Shown: piece by piece, positions 33,514 to 42,810 of the stretch
Numbering within the stretch: the stretch's first letter is position 1
Layout: each line of letters opens with the position of its first letter
Assembly: GCA_964619955.1 (NCBI GenBank)
Contig: CAZUJF010000036.1
Location: 1 to 57,178 of the forward strand
Direction: 5' to 3'
DNA length: 57,178 nt
Source of the DNA: JACQFK01 sp964619955
GTDB lineage: Bacteria > Planctomycetota > MHYJ01 > JACPRB01
Notes under the pieces: generated by a model
Database searches by the model: none
Told to the model about the DNA's origin: nothing
The model's input: only the letters and a program-made list of their open reading frames with translations
Program-made: the position numbers and the translations under genes

Positions 33514-35091
33514 ATGTCCAAGACCGTTCTGACCCTGGTGTTCGCGGCGCTGCTGGCGCTTCCCGCGCTGGCGCAGGGCGTCAAGATCACGCGCAGCGAC
33601 GGCCGCGTCGTGACGGGCGAGCTGCTCGGGTACGAGAACGGCCGCTACCGGGTCCGCATCGCGAACGGGACGGTGGAGGAAGTCGACGACTCCCGGGTGC
33701 AGGACGTGGTCCTCCTGGACCGCGCCGCGCACGTGGGCCCTTCGGTGCGGGACAGCGCGGCGACCCAGGCGGCGCGCGGGGCGTTCGAGCGCGGCGACTT
33801 CGAGCTTTCGCTCCAGAAGCTGGGGCAGGCCTTCAAGGACCTGGAGGAGGAGCGCCTCTCCCTGACCGACCTGGCCGGGCGGATCAGCGCCTCGTACGTG
33901 GAATCCGTGCTGGAAAAGCGGGACGCGGGCCGGCTCGCCGAGGCGATCCGGCGCAGCGCCCCGCTGCTTCCGGTGGAGGGCCGCCGCATCCTGGTCACGC
34001 GGCTGGCCCAGCGGCTGGCGGACCTGCACCGCAGCGAGCCGGATTCCGCGTTCACCGCCTCGATGGCGGAAAGCCTGGCGCGGCTGGCGGAGGACGGCAC
34101 GGTCCCCGCCGACTCCCGGGGCCCCGTGGCGGACCTCTTCGCCCAGCGCGGCGAGGCCGAGGCGGCGCGCAAGAACCTGAGCGGGGCGTTCGTGCTGCTG
34201 CAGGCCGCCGCGCGGATCGATCCGAAGCGGGCGGCCGTGCTCAAGCCGCGCCTGCTCGAGGTCGCCCTCTCCCGGGCGAAGGCCCGGATCGAGGCGGGCG
34301 ACGGCGTCGTCGCCCTCCAGGCCGCCAAGGAGGCGCTCGCGGTGGATCCCGCCAGCACGGAGGCGCTGTGGGCGCGCGACGAGGCGGAGTTCCTCGTCCT
34401 CAAGGGGGACGTCGACGCGGAGTTCGGCGGGCCGGAGTCCCTCGCCGCGCTGCGGGCCTACCTGGCGAAGAATCCCGCGCCGGACAAGAAGGCCTGGGCG
34501 GAGCAGATGATCGGGAAGGCGACCTCGTCGGGGGATGCGCGCAGCCCGGCCGTGGCGGCGCAGCTGCGGAAGTACTTCCCGGTCAAGGCGGGCCGCGTGC
34601 TCGTCTACAAGCGGGCGGACGGGGAGATCGTCGAGCGGATCCGGACGGACGCGGCGGTGCGCGAGGGGGACGTCCTTCGGGTCTTCCACACGCTGAAGGA
34701 GACGTACCGGGACTACGCGACGACGAAGTCCTACGTGGTCGAGATCGAGCGGGACGCGGTGATCCTGCCCACGGGGGGCGAGCGGGAGCCGCTGCTGAAG
34801 TTTCCGGCGCGCGCCGGGGACACGTGGACCTGGCAGTCCCGGAGCAAGGAGTTCCGCCGCACGGTGCGCTCGGTGGGCGAGGCGGTGACGACGGGCGCGA
34901 AGGCGGACACGAAGACCTGGAGCGACTGCCTGGTCGTCGACTTCACGAGCACGGTGGAGCGCGAGGGGCGGCCGGTGTCGATCAGTTCGCGCAGCTCCTA
35001 CGCGCCGGGGACCGGCCTGGTGAAGCTGGAGTTCCTCGATCCCGAGTTCCGCAAATTCAGCCTGGAGCTCGCCGAGATCCTTTCCGAGTAG
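33514..35091 (+). CDS. Secreted, TPR-like helical protein of unknown function
   Basis: 525 residues, GGGGGA 7 nt before the ATG. Signal peptide 1-20 (cut after LAQ). Residues 22-70 form a small beta domain (KITRSDGRVVTGELLGYENGRY, i.e. an SH3/Sm-like strand pattern). A long helical region with TPR-like repeats follows (FERGDFELSLQKLGQAFKDL; VALQAAKEALAVDPASTEALWARD). The last ~150 residues are beta-rich (YFPVKAGRVLVYKRADGEIVE...). Partner unknown. Confidence 0.65.
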   Translation: MSKTVLTLVFAALLALPALAQGVKITRSDGRVVTGELLGYENGRYRVRIANGTVEEVDDSRVQDVVLLDRAAHVGPSVRDSAATQAARGAFERGDFELSLQKLGQAFKDLEEERLSLTDLAGRISASYVESVLEKRDAGRLAEAIRRSAPLLPVEGRRILVTRLAQRLADLHRSEPDSAFTASMAESLARLAEDGTVPADSRGPVADLFAQRGEAEAARKNLSGAFVLLQAAARIDPKRAAVLKPRLLEVALSRAKARIEAGDGVVALQAAKEALAVDPASTEALWARDEAEFLVLKGDVDAEFGGPESLAALRAYLAKNPAPDKKAWAEQMIGKATSSGDARSPAVAAQLRKYFPVKAGRVLVYKRADGEIVERIRTDAAVREGDVLRVFHTLKETYRDYATTKSYVVEIERDAVILPTGGEREPLLKFPARAGDTWTWQSRSKEFRRTVRSVGEAVTTGAKADTKTWSDCLVVDFTSTVEREGRPVSISSRSSYAPGTGLVKLEFLDPEFRKFSLELAEILSE

Positions 35092-35111
35092 CTCCGGCAG
35101 CGCGACGGCAG

Positions 35112-35117
35112 TACACT
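35112..35117 (+). promoter_or_regulatory. -10-like TACACT
   Basis: Ends 8 nt before ATG 35126; no Shine-Dalgarno. Confidence 0.45.
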
Positions 35118-35125
35118 GGGCGGCC

Positions 35126-35995
35126 ATGAAACACGCTCCGATCGCGCTCCTGCTGCTCCTGACCGCCTGCGACGGGGCCCGCTCGCCGGCCGCTCCGCCC
35201 GCGGGAGCCGCCTCCCTGACGATCGGCGGCGCCCGCTTTGAAGTCGCCCTGCTCCTCACCGAAAAGGAGCGACGCCACGCGAGCGAGCAGCTGCCCCCCG
35301 CCCGGGAGGGCCGCGGCTACCTCCTGAGCTGGCCGCGCGAACGCTTCATCAAGCTCGAGGGGCAGTCCGGCCTCGCCTCCTTCGACGTCGCCTTCCTCAA
35401 CCGGGCGGGGACCGTGGTCGACCTGCAGACCCTGCGCGTCGGCCATCCCGAAGGCATCCAGTCCGCGGCGGAGGCCGCCCATGCGGTGCTGACGGCCATG
35501 GGGGCCCTGGCGAACGCGTCCGTCAAGAAGGGGGACAAAGTCGAACTTCCCGCCGCGAGCGCCCAGGCCCAGGAATTGCCCGCGGTGAAGATCGGGGGCG
35601 TCACGGCCTACGTCGAGCTGGCCCTCACGGCCGCCGAGCGCAACCACGGCATGATGTTCCGCTCCAAGATCTCGCCGGACGACGGCATGCTCTTCTCGTA
35701 CGACGACGAGGGCATGAGGGCCTTCTGGATGGGCAACACGCTCATCCCGCTGGACATCGCGTTCTTCTCGGCGGACGGGACCCTCCTGAACGTCAACGAA
35801 ACCCCCGTCTACCCCGACCCCCGCAACCCCCCGGCGAACTACGCCTCCTCCAGTTCGGTCAAACCCGCCCGCCACGTCCTCGAAATGCGGCTCGGCTGGT
35901 TCCGGGAGAAGGGGCTCGTGGATCGCGACGGCAAGCCCGCCCCCGGCCTCAAGGCCGTGCTGCCCCGGGAATCCTTGCAGGGCCGTTTCGACTAA
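35126..35995 (+). CDS. Lipoprotein with two DUF192 domains
   Basis: 289 residues. Leader IALLLLLTACDGARS with lipobox (LTAC). Two DUF192 units: a degenerate one (about 30-145; YLLSWPRERFIKLEG) and a canonical one (about 150-270) with NHGMMFRSKISPDDGMLFSYD, FWMGNTLIPLDIAFF and the PANYASSSSVKPARHVLEM ending. DUF192 proteins are small beta-barrels of unclear role, often exported. A tandem copy in one chain is unusual. Independent leaderless-type promoter. Confidence 0.85.
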   Translation: MKHAPIALLLLLTACDGARSPAAPPAGAASLTIGGARFEVALLLTEKERRHASEQLPPAREGRGYLLSWPRERFIKLEGQSGLASFDVAFLNRAGTVVDLQTLRVGHPEGIQSAAEAAHAVLTAMGALANASVKKGDKVELPAASAQAQELPAVKIGGVTAYVELALTAAERNHGMMFRSKISPDDGMLFSYDDEGMRAFWMGNTLIPLDIAFFSADGTLLNVNETPVYPDPRNPPANYASSSSVKPARHVLEMRLGWFREKGLVDRDGKPAPGLKAVLPRESLQGRFD

Positions 35996-36002
35996 ACGGA
36001 GC

Positions 36003-36008
36003 TATACT
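36003..36008 (+). promoter_or_regulatory. -10-like TATACT, leaderless spacing
   Basis: Ends exactly 6 nt before the GTG at 36015. Confidence 0.55.
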
Positions 36009-36014
36009 TCATCC

Positions 36015-36497
36015 GTGAGCAAAGCGGTCTGGAACATCGTCGTCATCGGCGCGCTGGCGACCCTCCTCATGGTCATCGGCATGCTGATGTCCCTCTCCTC
36101 CTTCCAGGGAACCCCGGCCTGGATGCAGACCAAGCTCGCGGAGTCCGTGAAGAACCAGTTCGGCTACCTCGCCACGGGCACCGAGGTGCGCAACGACGGC
36201 GCCAGACTCATCCTCCGGGTGGTCTACGAGGCCAAAGCCGGAAAGGTCGCGTTCAGCGACGAACTCGCCAAGGCGGAAATGCAGCAGACGGCCGAATACG
36301 CGATCAAGACCTACGAGGGGCGGGACCGCACGGACATCGACCTCATCCAGATCCGCCGCACCGAAACCCACGGGCGCGGCTGCTTCCAGAGCGTCTACAA
36401 GGCCGGCCACGAAATCCCCAGCCCCGTGAAGAAGGTCCAGGATCCCACCAAATTCCAGGGCGGCTCCCCCTTCGCCCCCCGTCCCCTCAACCGATAG
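36015..36497 (+). CDS. Small membrane-anchored protein of unknown function
   Basis: 160 residues, GTG start. One N-terminal transmembrane helix (about 5-28; NIVVIGALATLLMVIGMLM), then a soluble alpha/beta domain (FGYLATGTEVRNDGARLILRVVYEAKAG). No named family recognised. The stop is 8 nt before the long palindrome at 36506-36581. GTG is supported by the TATACT 6 nt upstream. Confidence 0.55.
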   Translation: MSKAVWNIVVIGALATLLMVIGMLMSLSSFQGTPAWMQTKLAESVKNQFGYLATGTEVRNDGARLILRVVYEAKAGKVAFSDELAKAEMQQTAEYAIKTYEGRDRTDIDLIQIRRTETHGRGCFQSVYKAGHEIPSPVKKVQDPTKFQGGSPFAPRPLNR

Positions 36498-36505
36498 CCG
36501 CCAAG

Positions 36506-36581
36506 CGACTCAACAAAACAGACCGTCTACTTTGTTGCCTCTATCAAGGCAACAAAGTAGACGGTCTGTTTTGTTGAGTCG
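36506..36581. repeat. Palindromic repeat copy A: perfect 35-bp inverted repeat
   Basis: Arms 36506-36540 and 36547-36581 are exactly complementary, with a 6-nt loop CTATCA. Each arm is itself nearly palindromic (AACAAA...AGAC-C-GTCT...TTTGTT), giving fourfold symmetry. The core matches copy B at 47889-47949 and partly copy C at 57141-57178. It starts 8 nt after a stop codon and touches the -10 of the next gene. Confidence 0.95.
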
Positions 36582-36587
36582 TAGAAT
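36582..36587 (+). promoter_or_regulatory. -10-like TAGAAT, leaderless spacing, abutting palindrome A
   Basis: Starts at the base after the palindrome and ends 6 nt before GTG 36594. The -35 region would fall inside the palindrome's right arm. Confidence 0.5.
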
Positions 36588-36593
36588 GGCCCC

Positions 36594-38516
36594 GTGAGCG
36601 AGATCGTCTGGACCCCGCCCCAGAACCTCGTCGAACGCGCAAACATCACCCGCTTCATGCGCTCCCACGGCATCCCCACCCTCGCGGACCTGATCCGCCG
36701 CTCCACCCAGGACACCGCCTGGTTCTGGGACGCCGCCCTCAAGGACCTCGGCGTCCTCTGGGACCGCCCCTACACCCAACTGCAGGACAAGACCCGCGGC
36801 TTCCCCTGGACCCGCTGGTTCGTCGGCGGCCGCCTCAACCTCGCCGCCAACTGCATCGACCGCCGGCCCGGCCCCCAGGCCGCCCTCCAGTGGGAGGGCG
36901 ACGACGGCTCCCGGGCGGACTGGGACCGCGACCGGCTCCGGCGGGAATGCGGCCGGATCGCGTCCGCCCTCACCCGCGCCGGCGTCCGCAAGGGCGACGC
37001 CGTCGGGATCTACCTGCCCATGGTCCCGGAAATCGTCGCCGTCTTCTTCGCCTGCCTCAAGATCGGCGCCGTCGCGGTCCCCGTCTTCTCCGCCTTCGGG
37101 GCCCCCGCCCTCGCCGTCCGCCTCAACGACGCCCGCGCGAAGATCCTCTTCACCGCCGACGGCGTCTCCCGCCGCGGCAAACGCTCCCCCCTCAAACCCG
37201 AAGCCGACCTCGCCGTCGCCCAATGCCCCGCGATCGAAAAAGTCGTCGTCTTCCCCCGCCTCGGAATCGAGGTCCCGATGGGCCCCCGCGACGTCCGCTG
37301 GGAGGACTTCCTCCGCGGCGCCCCCGAGGAAAGCCCCACGGCCCCGACCGAGGCCGAGGATACCGCCTTCATCGTCCACACCTCCGGCACCACCGGCAAA
37401 CCCAAGGGCACCGTCCACACCCACGCGGGCGTGCTCGCCCAGGTCGCCAAGGAGGTCGGCTACGCCTTCGACGTGAAGGAGGGCGACGTCTTCTTCTGGG
37501 TCACCGACATCGGCTGGATGATGGGCCCCTGGGAGATGATCGGCGCGCTGTATTTCGGCGCGACCCTCGTCCTCTTCGAAGGCGCCCCGAACTACCCCGA
37601 CCCCGGCCGGCTCTGGGACATCGTCGCCCGGCGCAAGGTCACGCATCTGGGCCTCTCCCCCACCGCGATCCGCCTCCTCAAGACCTCCGGCACGGACTGG
37701 GTCCGCAAGCACGACCTCTCCTCGCTGCGCATCCTCGGCTCCACCGGCGAGGCCTGGGACCCCGAGAGCTGGACCTGGTACTTCGAGCAGGTCGGCGGAC
37801 GTCGCTGCCCCGTCATCAACATCTCCGGCGGCACCGAGATCATGGGCTGCCATCTGTCGCCGCTGCCGATCCAGCCGCTGAAACCCTGCACGCTGGGCGG
37901 ACCCGGGCTCGGCATGGACGTCGACGTCTTCGACGACGCCGGCAAACCCCTGCGCGGCGGCATCGGCCATCTCGTCTGCAAGAAACCCGCGCCCTCCATG
38001 ACCAAGGGCTTCCTGAACGATCCGCAGCGCTACCTCGACACCTACTTCTCCAAGTTCGGCCCGGAGGTCTGGTACCACGGCGACTGGGCGGAGATCGACG
38101 CCGACGGCTACTGGTTCCTCCACGGACGCTCGGACGACACGATCAAGATCGCCGGCAAACGCACGGGCCCCGCGGAGGTCGAGGCGGCGCTGCTCGAACA
38201 TCCCGCCGTCGCCGAGGCCGCCGCCATCGGCGTGCCCCACGAGATCAAGGGCGAGGCCCTCGTCTGCTTCGTCGTGCTCAAGCCAGGCGAGACGGCGTCC
38301 GAGCCGCTCCGGGAGGCCCTCTCGGCCCAGGTCGTGAAGCACCTCGGCAAGACGCTCAAGCCGGAGGCGGTGAAGTTCGCCCGCCTGCTGCCGAAAACCC
38401 GCTCGGCCAAGATCGTGCGCGGCGCGATCCGCAAGCGCTGGCTCGGGGAGGCCCCGGGCGACCTCGCCTCGATCGAGAACCCCGACGCCCTCGACGAGAT
38501 CGGACGGGCGACGTGA
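36594..38516 (+). CDS. Acetyl-CoA synthetase-like acyl-CoA synthetase (AMP-forming)
   Basis: 640 residues of the ANL adenylating superfamily. Motifs: TSGTTGKPKGTVHTHAG (P-loop-like, A3), NISGGTEIMG (A5), YHGDWAEIDADGYWFLHGRSDDTIKIAGKRTGP (A7/A8; positions about 505-540), and a late KTRSAKIVRGAIRK with the acylation lysine. Size and order fit the ACS/propionate-CoA ligase branch. GTG start 6 nt after TAGAAT. It overlaps the exporter gene by 4 nt (GTGA). Substrate chain length cannot be fixed. Confidence 0.9.
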   Translation: MSEIVWTPPQNLVERANITRFMRSHGIPTLADLIRRSTQDTAWFWDAALKDLGVLWDRPYTQLQDKTRGFPWTRWFVGGRLNLAANCIDRRPGPQAALQWEGDDGSRADWDRDRLRRECGRIASALTRAGVRKGDAVGIYLPMVPEIVAVFFACLKIGAVAVPVFSAFGAPALAVRLNDARAKILFTADGVSRRGKRSPLKPEADLAVAQCPAIEKVVVFPRLGIEVPMGPRDVRWEDFLRGAPEESPTAPTEAEDTAFIVHTSGTTGKPKGTVHTHAGVLAQVAKEVGYAFDVKEGDVFFWVTDIGWMMGPWEMIGALYFGATLVLFEGAPNYPDPGRLWDIVARRKVTHLGLSPTAIRLLKTSGTDWVRKHDLSSLRILGSTGEAWDPESWTWYFEQVGGRRCPVINISGGTEIMGCHLSPLPIQPLKPCTLGGPGLGMDVDVFDDAGKPLRGGIGHLVCKKPAPSMTKGFLNDPQRYLDTYFSKFGPEVWYHGDWAEIDADGYWFLHGRSDDTIKIAGKRTGPAEVEAALLEHPAVAEAAAIGVPHEIKGEALVCFVVLKPGETASEPLREALSAQVVKHLGKTLKPEAVKFARLLPKTRSAKIVRGAIRKRWLGEAPGDLASIENPDALDEIGRAT

Positions 38517-40885
38517 ACTTCTACCGGCGTTTCCTGGAGCGCGGGGGCCGCGCCGTCCTCGTCCTCTTCCTGCTCGCCTCGGCGGGCGCCGCCGCCTTCC
38601 TCCCCCGCTTCGGCACGGAGGCCTCGACGCACGTCCTGCTCAACGAAAACGATCCGGACCTCGCCTACTACAACCTCACGCGCGCCGAGTGGGAGTACGA
38701 CGAGTACGCCATCGTCCTCGCGCGCCGCGCGGACTGGTTCACGCCGGAATCGATCGCCGACCTGAAGCGCTTAGCGGACGAACTCGGCCGCGCGCCCCAT
38801 GTCAAGACCATCACCTCGATCCTCTCCGTGCCCCTGCTGCGCACGCGGCCCTCCGCCTTCGGCTTTCCCGTCCCAACCTCGCTCGCCGACCCCAAGACGG
38901 ACCTCGCCAAGGCGCGGGCGGAGCTGATCGCGCACACCCAGACGGCCGGCAACCTGATCTCCGCCGACGGGCGCGACGTGGCGCTGCTCGTCTATCTGGA
39001 CGTCGGGGACGAGATCCGCAGCCTGGAGCCGCAATGGGCGCGCGCGCAGGGGACGGGCGACCGCGCCGCGCTCGAGAGCCTCCGACCGCGCTACCTCGCG
39101 GCGCTCGACGCCACGAAGCTGCGGCGCGAGGCGATGATGGCCGCGCTGCGCGAGACCGCCCGGGCCTGGACGCCACGCCTGGACGAACCCGTGAGGCTTT
39201 CGGGGATCCCGGTCATCAACGTGAACCTCGTCGAGCACGTCGAGGCGGACCTGAAGACCTTCGGCGCGCTCAGCCTCGCGCTCTTCACGCTGGCCTTCGC
39301 GGGGGTCTACCGCCGGCCCCGCTGGACCCTGCTGCCGATCCTGGCCTGCGTGCTGCCCGTCCTGCTCATCGTCGGCTTCATGGCCATGACGGGGAAACGC
39401 GTCACGGTCATCACCTCCAACCTGCCGGTGCTGCTCTTCGTCCTCATGCTGCCCTACACCGTCTACTTCGTCGAACGCAGCCGCGAGCGGCGCGCGCTCT
39501 TCCCCGGGGAAAGCGCCCTCGACACCTGCGCGGGCGCGGCCGCGGACATCTGGACGCCCTGCCTCTTCAGCGCCACGACGACGATGGCCGGCTTCGCGTC
39601 GCTGCTCACGAGCGGCATCAACCCGGTGCGGACCTTCGGCCTCATGATGACGATCGGGATCGGCGTGGGACTGGCCTGCGTGTTCCTGTTCCTGCCGGCG
39701 GCCGCGGGCCGGCTGCGGCCCGAATCCGCGGGGCCCTCCGGGGCGGCCGCGCGCCCCTCGGGGGCGGTGCGCCTCCTCGAGCGCCTCGTGCTCGGTTCTC
39801 CGCGGGCCCTCACGCTCGGCGCGTTCGTGCTGTTGGGCCTCGCGCTCTGGGGGACCACGAAGCTCAAGGTCGAGACGAAGTTCATCGATTACTTCTGGCC
39901 CCGCAGCGAGGTCTATCAGGGGCTCGAGAGCATCGATCGGCGCCTGGGCGGCACCACGCCGCTCGAGATCGTGCTCACGTCGAAAACCCCCGGGTTCTTC
40001 AAGACGCCCGCGGGGCTCGCCGCCGTGGACGCGGCCGCGCGCGGGCTGGATCCCGCCCGCGTCCCCGCCGTCGGCAACGTGCGCACCCTGAAAACCCTGC
40101 TGGATGAACTCCGCAAGAGCCCCGCCACGAAGAACCTGGGCGTGGATCAGCTCTCGCGGATCAAAGTCGCGGAGCCGCTGGTCCGGGACTTCGTCAACGC
40201 CGACTTCAGCGTCACCCGGGTGCTGGTCCGCTTCCGCGAGACCGACCCGCAGCTGCACCGGAACCGCATCCTCCGGGACCTGCGCGCGCACCTGGCCGCG
40301 CAGCCGGAGCTGAAGGACCTCGAGGTCCGGCCCACCGGCGTCTTCCTGCTCTACGCGAACATGCTCAACGCCCTGATCCAGAGCCAGCGCGACACGTTCC
40401 TGCTGGTGCTGGGCTCGATCTACCTGATGCTCGTCGTGCTCTTCCGCGCGCCGCTGCTCGCGCTCGTCGTCCTGCTGCCGCAGGTGCTGCCCGTCTTCGT
40501 CTGCCTCGGGACCATGGGCTTCACCGGCGTGCCGCTGGACCTCGTCACCGTCATGATCGCCTCGATCGCGATGGGCGTGGGGATCGACTCGGCGATCCAG
40601 TACGCCGTGCGCTTCCGGATCGAGCTGATCGCCGCGCGGGGCGACCTGAGGGCCGCCGTGACCGCCACCCACGCCACGATCGGCCGCGCGATCTGGATCG
40701 CGACGTGGATCGTGGTCGCGGGCTTCGGCGTCCTGGCCTTCTCGAAGTTCGTCCCGTCCGTCTACCTGGGGCTCTTCACCGCGCTGGCGATGCTCATGGG
40801 CCAGCTCGCCTCCCTAAGCGTCCTGCCCGCGCTATTTCTGCTGCTCAAGCTGCCCCGGATCAAAAATCCCGCCCCAAGTCCCTGA
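38513..40885 (+). CDS. RND-superfamily / MMPL-type membrane exporter
   Basis: 790 residues, GTG start inside the synthetase stop. Two repeats, each with one transmembrane helix, a large outside loop and a block of five helices: helices near 12-30, then 240-390, then about 425-445 and 620-780. Sequences such as ITSNLPVLLFVLMLPYTVYF and DLVTVMIASIAMGVGIDSAIQYA (helix with acidic residues) are typical of MMPL/HpnN-like transporters. Coupled expression with an acyl-CoA synthetase suggests export of a lipid or acylated product. Confidence 0.88.
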   Translation: MNFYRRFLERGGRAVLVLFLLASAGAAAFLPRFGTEASTHVLLNENDPDLAYYNLTRAEWEYDEYAIVLARRADWFTPESIADLKRLADELGRAPHVKTITSILSVPLLRTRPSAFGFPVPTSLADPKTDLAKARAELIAHTQTAGNLISADGRDVALLVYLDVGDEIRSLEPQWARAQGTGDRAALESLRPRYLAALDATKLRREAMMAALRETARAWTPRLDEPVRLSGIPVINVNLVEHVEADLKTFGALSLALFTLAFAGVYRRPRWTLLPILACVLPVLLIVGFMAMTGKRVTVITSNLPVLLFVLMLPYTVYFVERSRERRALFPGESALDTCAGAAADIWTPCLFSATTTMAGFASLLTSGINPVRTFGLMMTIGIGVGLACVFLFLPAAAGRLRPESAGPSGAAARPSGAVRLLERLVLGSPRALTLGAFVLLGLALWGTTKLKVETKFIDYFWPRSEVYQGLESIDRRLGGTTPLEIVLTSKTPGFFKTPAGLAAVDAAARGLDPARVPAVGNVRTLKTLLDELRKSPATKNLGVDQLSRIKVAEPLVRDFVNADFSVTRVLVRFRETDPQLHRNRILRDLRAHLAAQPELKDLEVRPTGVFLLYANMLNALIQSQRDTFLLVLGSIYLMLVVLFRAPLLALVVLLPQVLPVFVCLGTMGFTGVPLDLVTVMIASIAMGVGIDSAIQYAVRFRIELIAARGDLRAAVTATHATIGRAIWIATWIVVAGFGVLAFSKFVPSVYLGLFTALAMLMGQLASLSVLPALFLLLKLPRIKNPAPSP

Positions 40886-40894
40886 CCCATCCGC

Positions 40895-40900
40895 TATGAT
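40895..40900 (+). promoter_or_regulatory. -10-like TATGAT before kinase leader ORF
   Basis: Ends 7 nt before ATG 40908 and 26 nt before the kinase ATG at 40927. Confidence 0.45.
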
Positions 40901-40907
40901 CGCTGTC

Positions 40908-40934
40908 ATGCGGCCCGACCCGTTCCATGGATAG
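40908..40934 (+). CDS. Possible 8-residue leader peptide overlapping the kinase start
   Basis: ATG CGG CCC GAC CCG TTC CAT GGA TAG. Its ATG has the leaderless spacing to TATGAT, and its stop lies 3 nt beyond the kinase ATG (8-nt overlap). The kinase start itself has no Shine-Dalgarno, so termination-reinitiation coupling is possible. It may also be chance. Confidence 0.35.
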   Translation: MRPDPFHG

Positions 40935-42810
40935 TGAATCGCGGGATCTCGACCTGCTGCTCCTGGCCGTGCAGCACGGCCTCCTGAGCGACGCCCAGGT
41001 GGACGCCTTCCTAAAGGAGGGCGGCCTGCAGGGATCGATCACGGAGCAGCGGCTCCGCGAGCAGGCGGCCCGGCGGGAGAAGCCCGATCCGATGGCGACC
41101 GCGATCCGGGTGGACGTCCTGATGTCCTGCCGCGCCTGCGGGCTGGACCAACCCCTCACGCTCGAAAGCGCCCTCCGCAAACCGAAATGCCCCTCCTGTT
41201 CCGGGGCGCTGAAGTTCCGGCGTCAGCTCGGGGGGACGGGCGTCCGCCCGGCCGGCGCCCCGCTGCCCGACGAGGTCAAGGAGGCGGCCGGGGATCCGAA
41301 GAACCGCTTCGGGAAATACTGGCTGCTGCGGAAGATCGGCGCGGGCGGCATGGGCGAGGTCTTCAGGGCCTTCGACACGGTGCTCGGCCGCTTCGTCGCG
41401 CTCAAGTTCCCCCGGACGATGAGCGAGGACGACGTCCGCAGGCTCTATCTCGAAGCGCAGGGTGCCGGCGGCCTCGCGCATCCGAACATCGCCTCGATCT
41501 TCGAGGTCGCGGAGGCCGAGGGGCGGCACTACATCGCGATGCAGTACATCGACGGGAAGACCGCCGACCCGGAGCCCGGCGCCCGGACGGACCCGCGGGA
41601 AATCGCCCGCTGGATGCGCGATGCGGCCCGCGGCCTCAACTACGCCCACGAACGCGGGGTGATCCACCGCGACATCAAGCCCTCCAACCTGATGATCGAC
41701 GTGGACCAGCGCGTCTACATCATGGATTTCGGCCTGGCGAAGCTGCTGGGCGGCGCGGGCGGCGGCACGATCAGCGGCGTGATCCTCGGCACCCCCGCGT
41801 TCATGCCGCCCGAACAGGCCGCCGGCAACGCGAACCAGATCGACCGCCGCAGCGACATCTACTCGCTCGGCGCCACGCTCTACACGCTGCTGGCGGGACG
41901 ACGGCCCTTCGACGGCGACAGCGCGACGGACATCCTCGTCAAGATCCTGACCACGGAGCCGCCGCCGCTGCGCAGCGTGCGGCCGGACGTGCCCTGGGAG
42001 CTCGAGGCGGTGGTCGAGCGGGCGATGGCCCGCGCGCGCGACCAGCGCTACGAGCAGGCGAAGGACTTCGCGGACGACCTCGACCGTTTTCTCGCGAACG
42101 AGCCGGTCAAGGCCCGGCGCTCGACGCTCACCCGGAGGATCTACAAGCGCTACGTCCGAAACAAGGGGCCCATCTTCGCGGCCGCGGCGGCGGCGCTGCT
42201 GATCGGCGGCCTCGCGCTGCTGGCGGGCGCCTTCCGGAAGCCGGCGCCCGAGAACCGCCTCGGCGAATGGACGGCGCTCCTGGACTCGCTGCGCGGCGTG
42301 ATCACGGTCGACCGCTTCGATCCCGCCCGCGCCGCGCCGCTGCTGGCCCGGATCGAGCGGGAGTTCCCGGACCAGAAGCCCGCCGCGGACGCGCTCCTGG
42401 CCGACGAGGGCCGGGCGCTGGCGCGCTGGCTCGAGGGCCTGCCGCGGAGCGAATGGCTCGCCTCGCGGGACCGGGTCGGCCGGGCCCTCGCCTGGCTCGA
42501 ATTCGCGAAGCAGCCCGCGGACGCGGCCCGGCGCATCCTCGCCTGGCGCGGCACCTGCACGCTGCTCGTGCACGTCGCCCCCTACGCGGAACTTTCAGGA
42601 CCCTGGGCGGCCGCCCTGCCGGCAGCAGAACGCCGCTCGCCGCTGGCGCTCCGGGACGTCGAAATCGTCGACGGCCCGCTCGCGCTGAGCCACCCCGAAA
42701 GCGGCCGGCAGAAGAGCCTGAGCCTCCCCCCGCTGCGCCCGGGAGTGCTGCTCCGCATCGAGGGATCCTGGGAGCGGCCCGACTCCATCCAGGTGAAGGA
42801 AGGTCCATGA
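40927..42810 (+). CDS. Ser/Thr protein kinase with N-terminal zinc ribbon and C-terminal membrane anchor
   Basis: 627 residues. Residues 64-100 hold a zinc ribbon (Cys68-x2-Cys71, Cys88-x2-Cys91). The kinase domain spans about 130-395: GAGGMGEV, Lys160, HRDIKPSN with Asp249, DFGLAK at 267-272. A transmembrane helix follows at about 415-435 and an outer helical part of ~190 residues. It heads an operon with the outer-membrane-like protein (4-nt overlap) and the protein at 44011. Phosphorylation targets unknown. Confidence 0.92.
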   Translation: MDSESRDLDLLLLAVQHGLLSDAQVDAFLKEGGLQGSITEQRLREQAARREKPDPMATAIRVDVLMSCRACGLDQPLTLESALRKPKCPSCSGALKFRRQLGGTGVRPAGAPLPDEVKEAAGDPKNRFGKYWLLRKIGAGGMGEVFRAFDTVLGRFVALKFPRTMSEDDVRRLYLEAQGAGGLAHPNIASIFEVAEAEGRHYIAMQYIDGKTADPEPGARTDPREIARWMRDAARGLNYAHERGVIHRDIKPSNLMIDVDQRVYIMDFGLAKLLGGAGGGTISGVILGTPAFMPPEQAAGNANQIDRRSDIYSLGATLYTLLAGRRPFDGDSATDILVKILTTEPPPLRSVRPDVPWELEAVVERAMARARDQRYEQAKDFADDLDRFLANEPVKARRSTLTRRIYKRYVRNKGPIFAAAAAALLIGGLALLAGAFRKPAPENRLGEWTALLDSLRGVITVDRFDPARAAPLLARIEREFPDQKPAADALLADEGRALARWLEGLPRSEWLASRDRVGRALAWLEFAKQPADAARRILAWRGTCTLLVHVAPYAELSGPWAAALPAAERRSPLALRDVEIVDGPLALSHPESGRQKSLSLPPLRPGVLLRIEGSWERPDSIQVKEGP

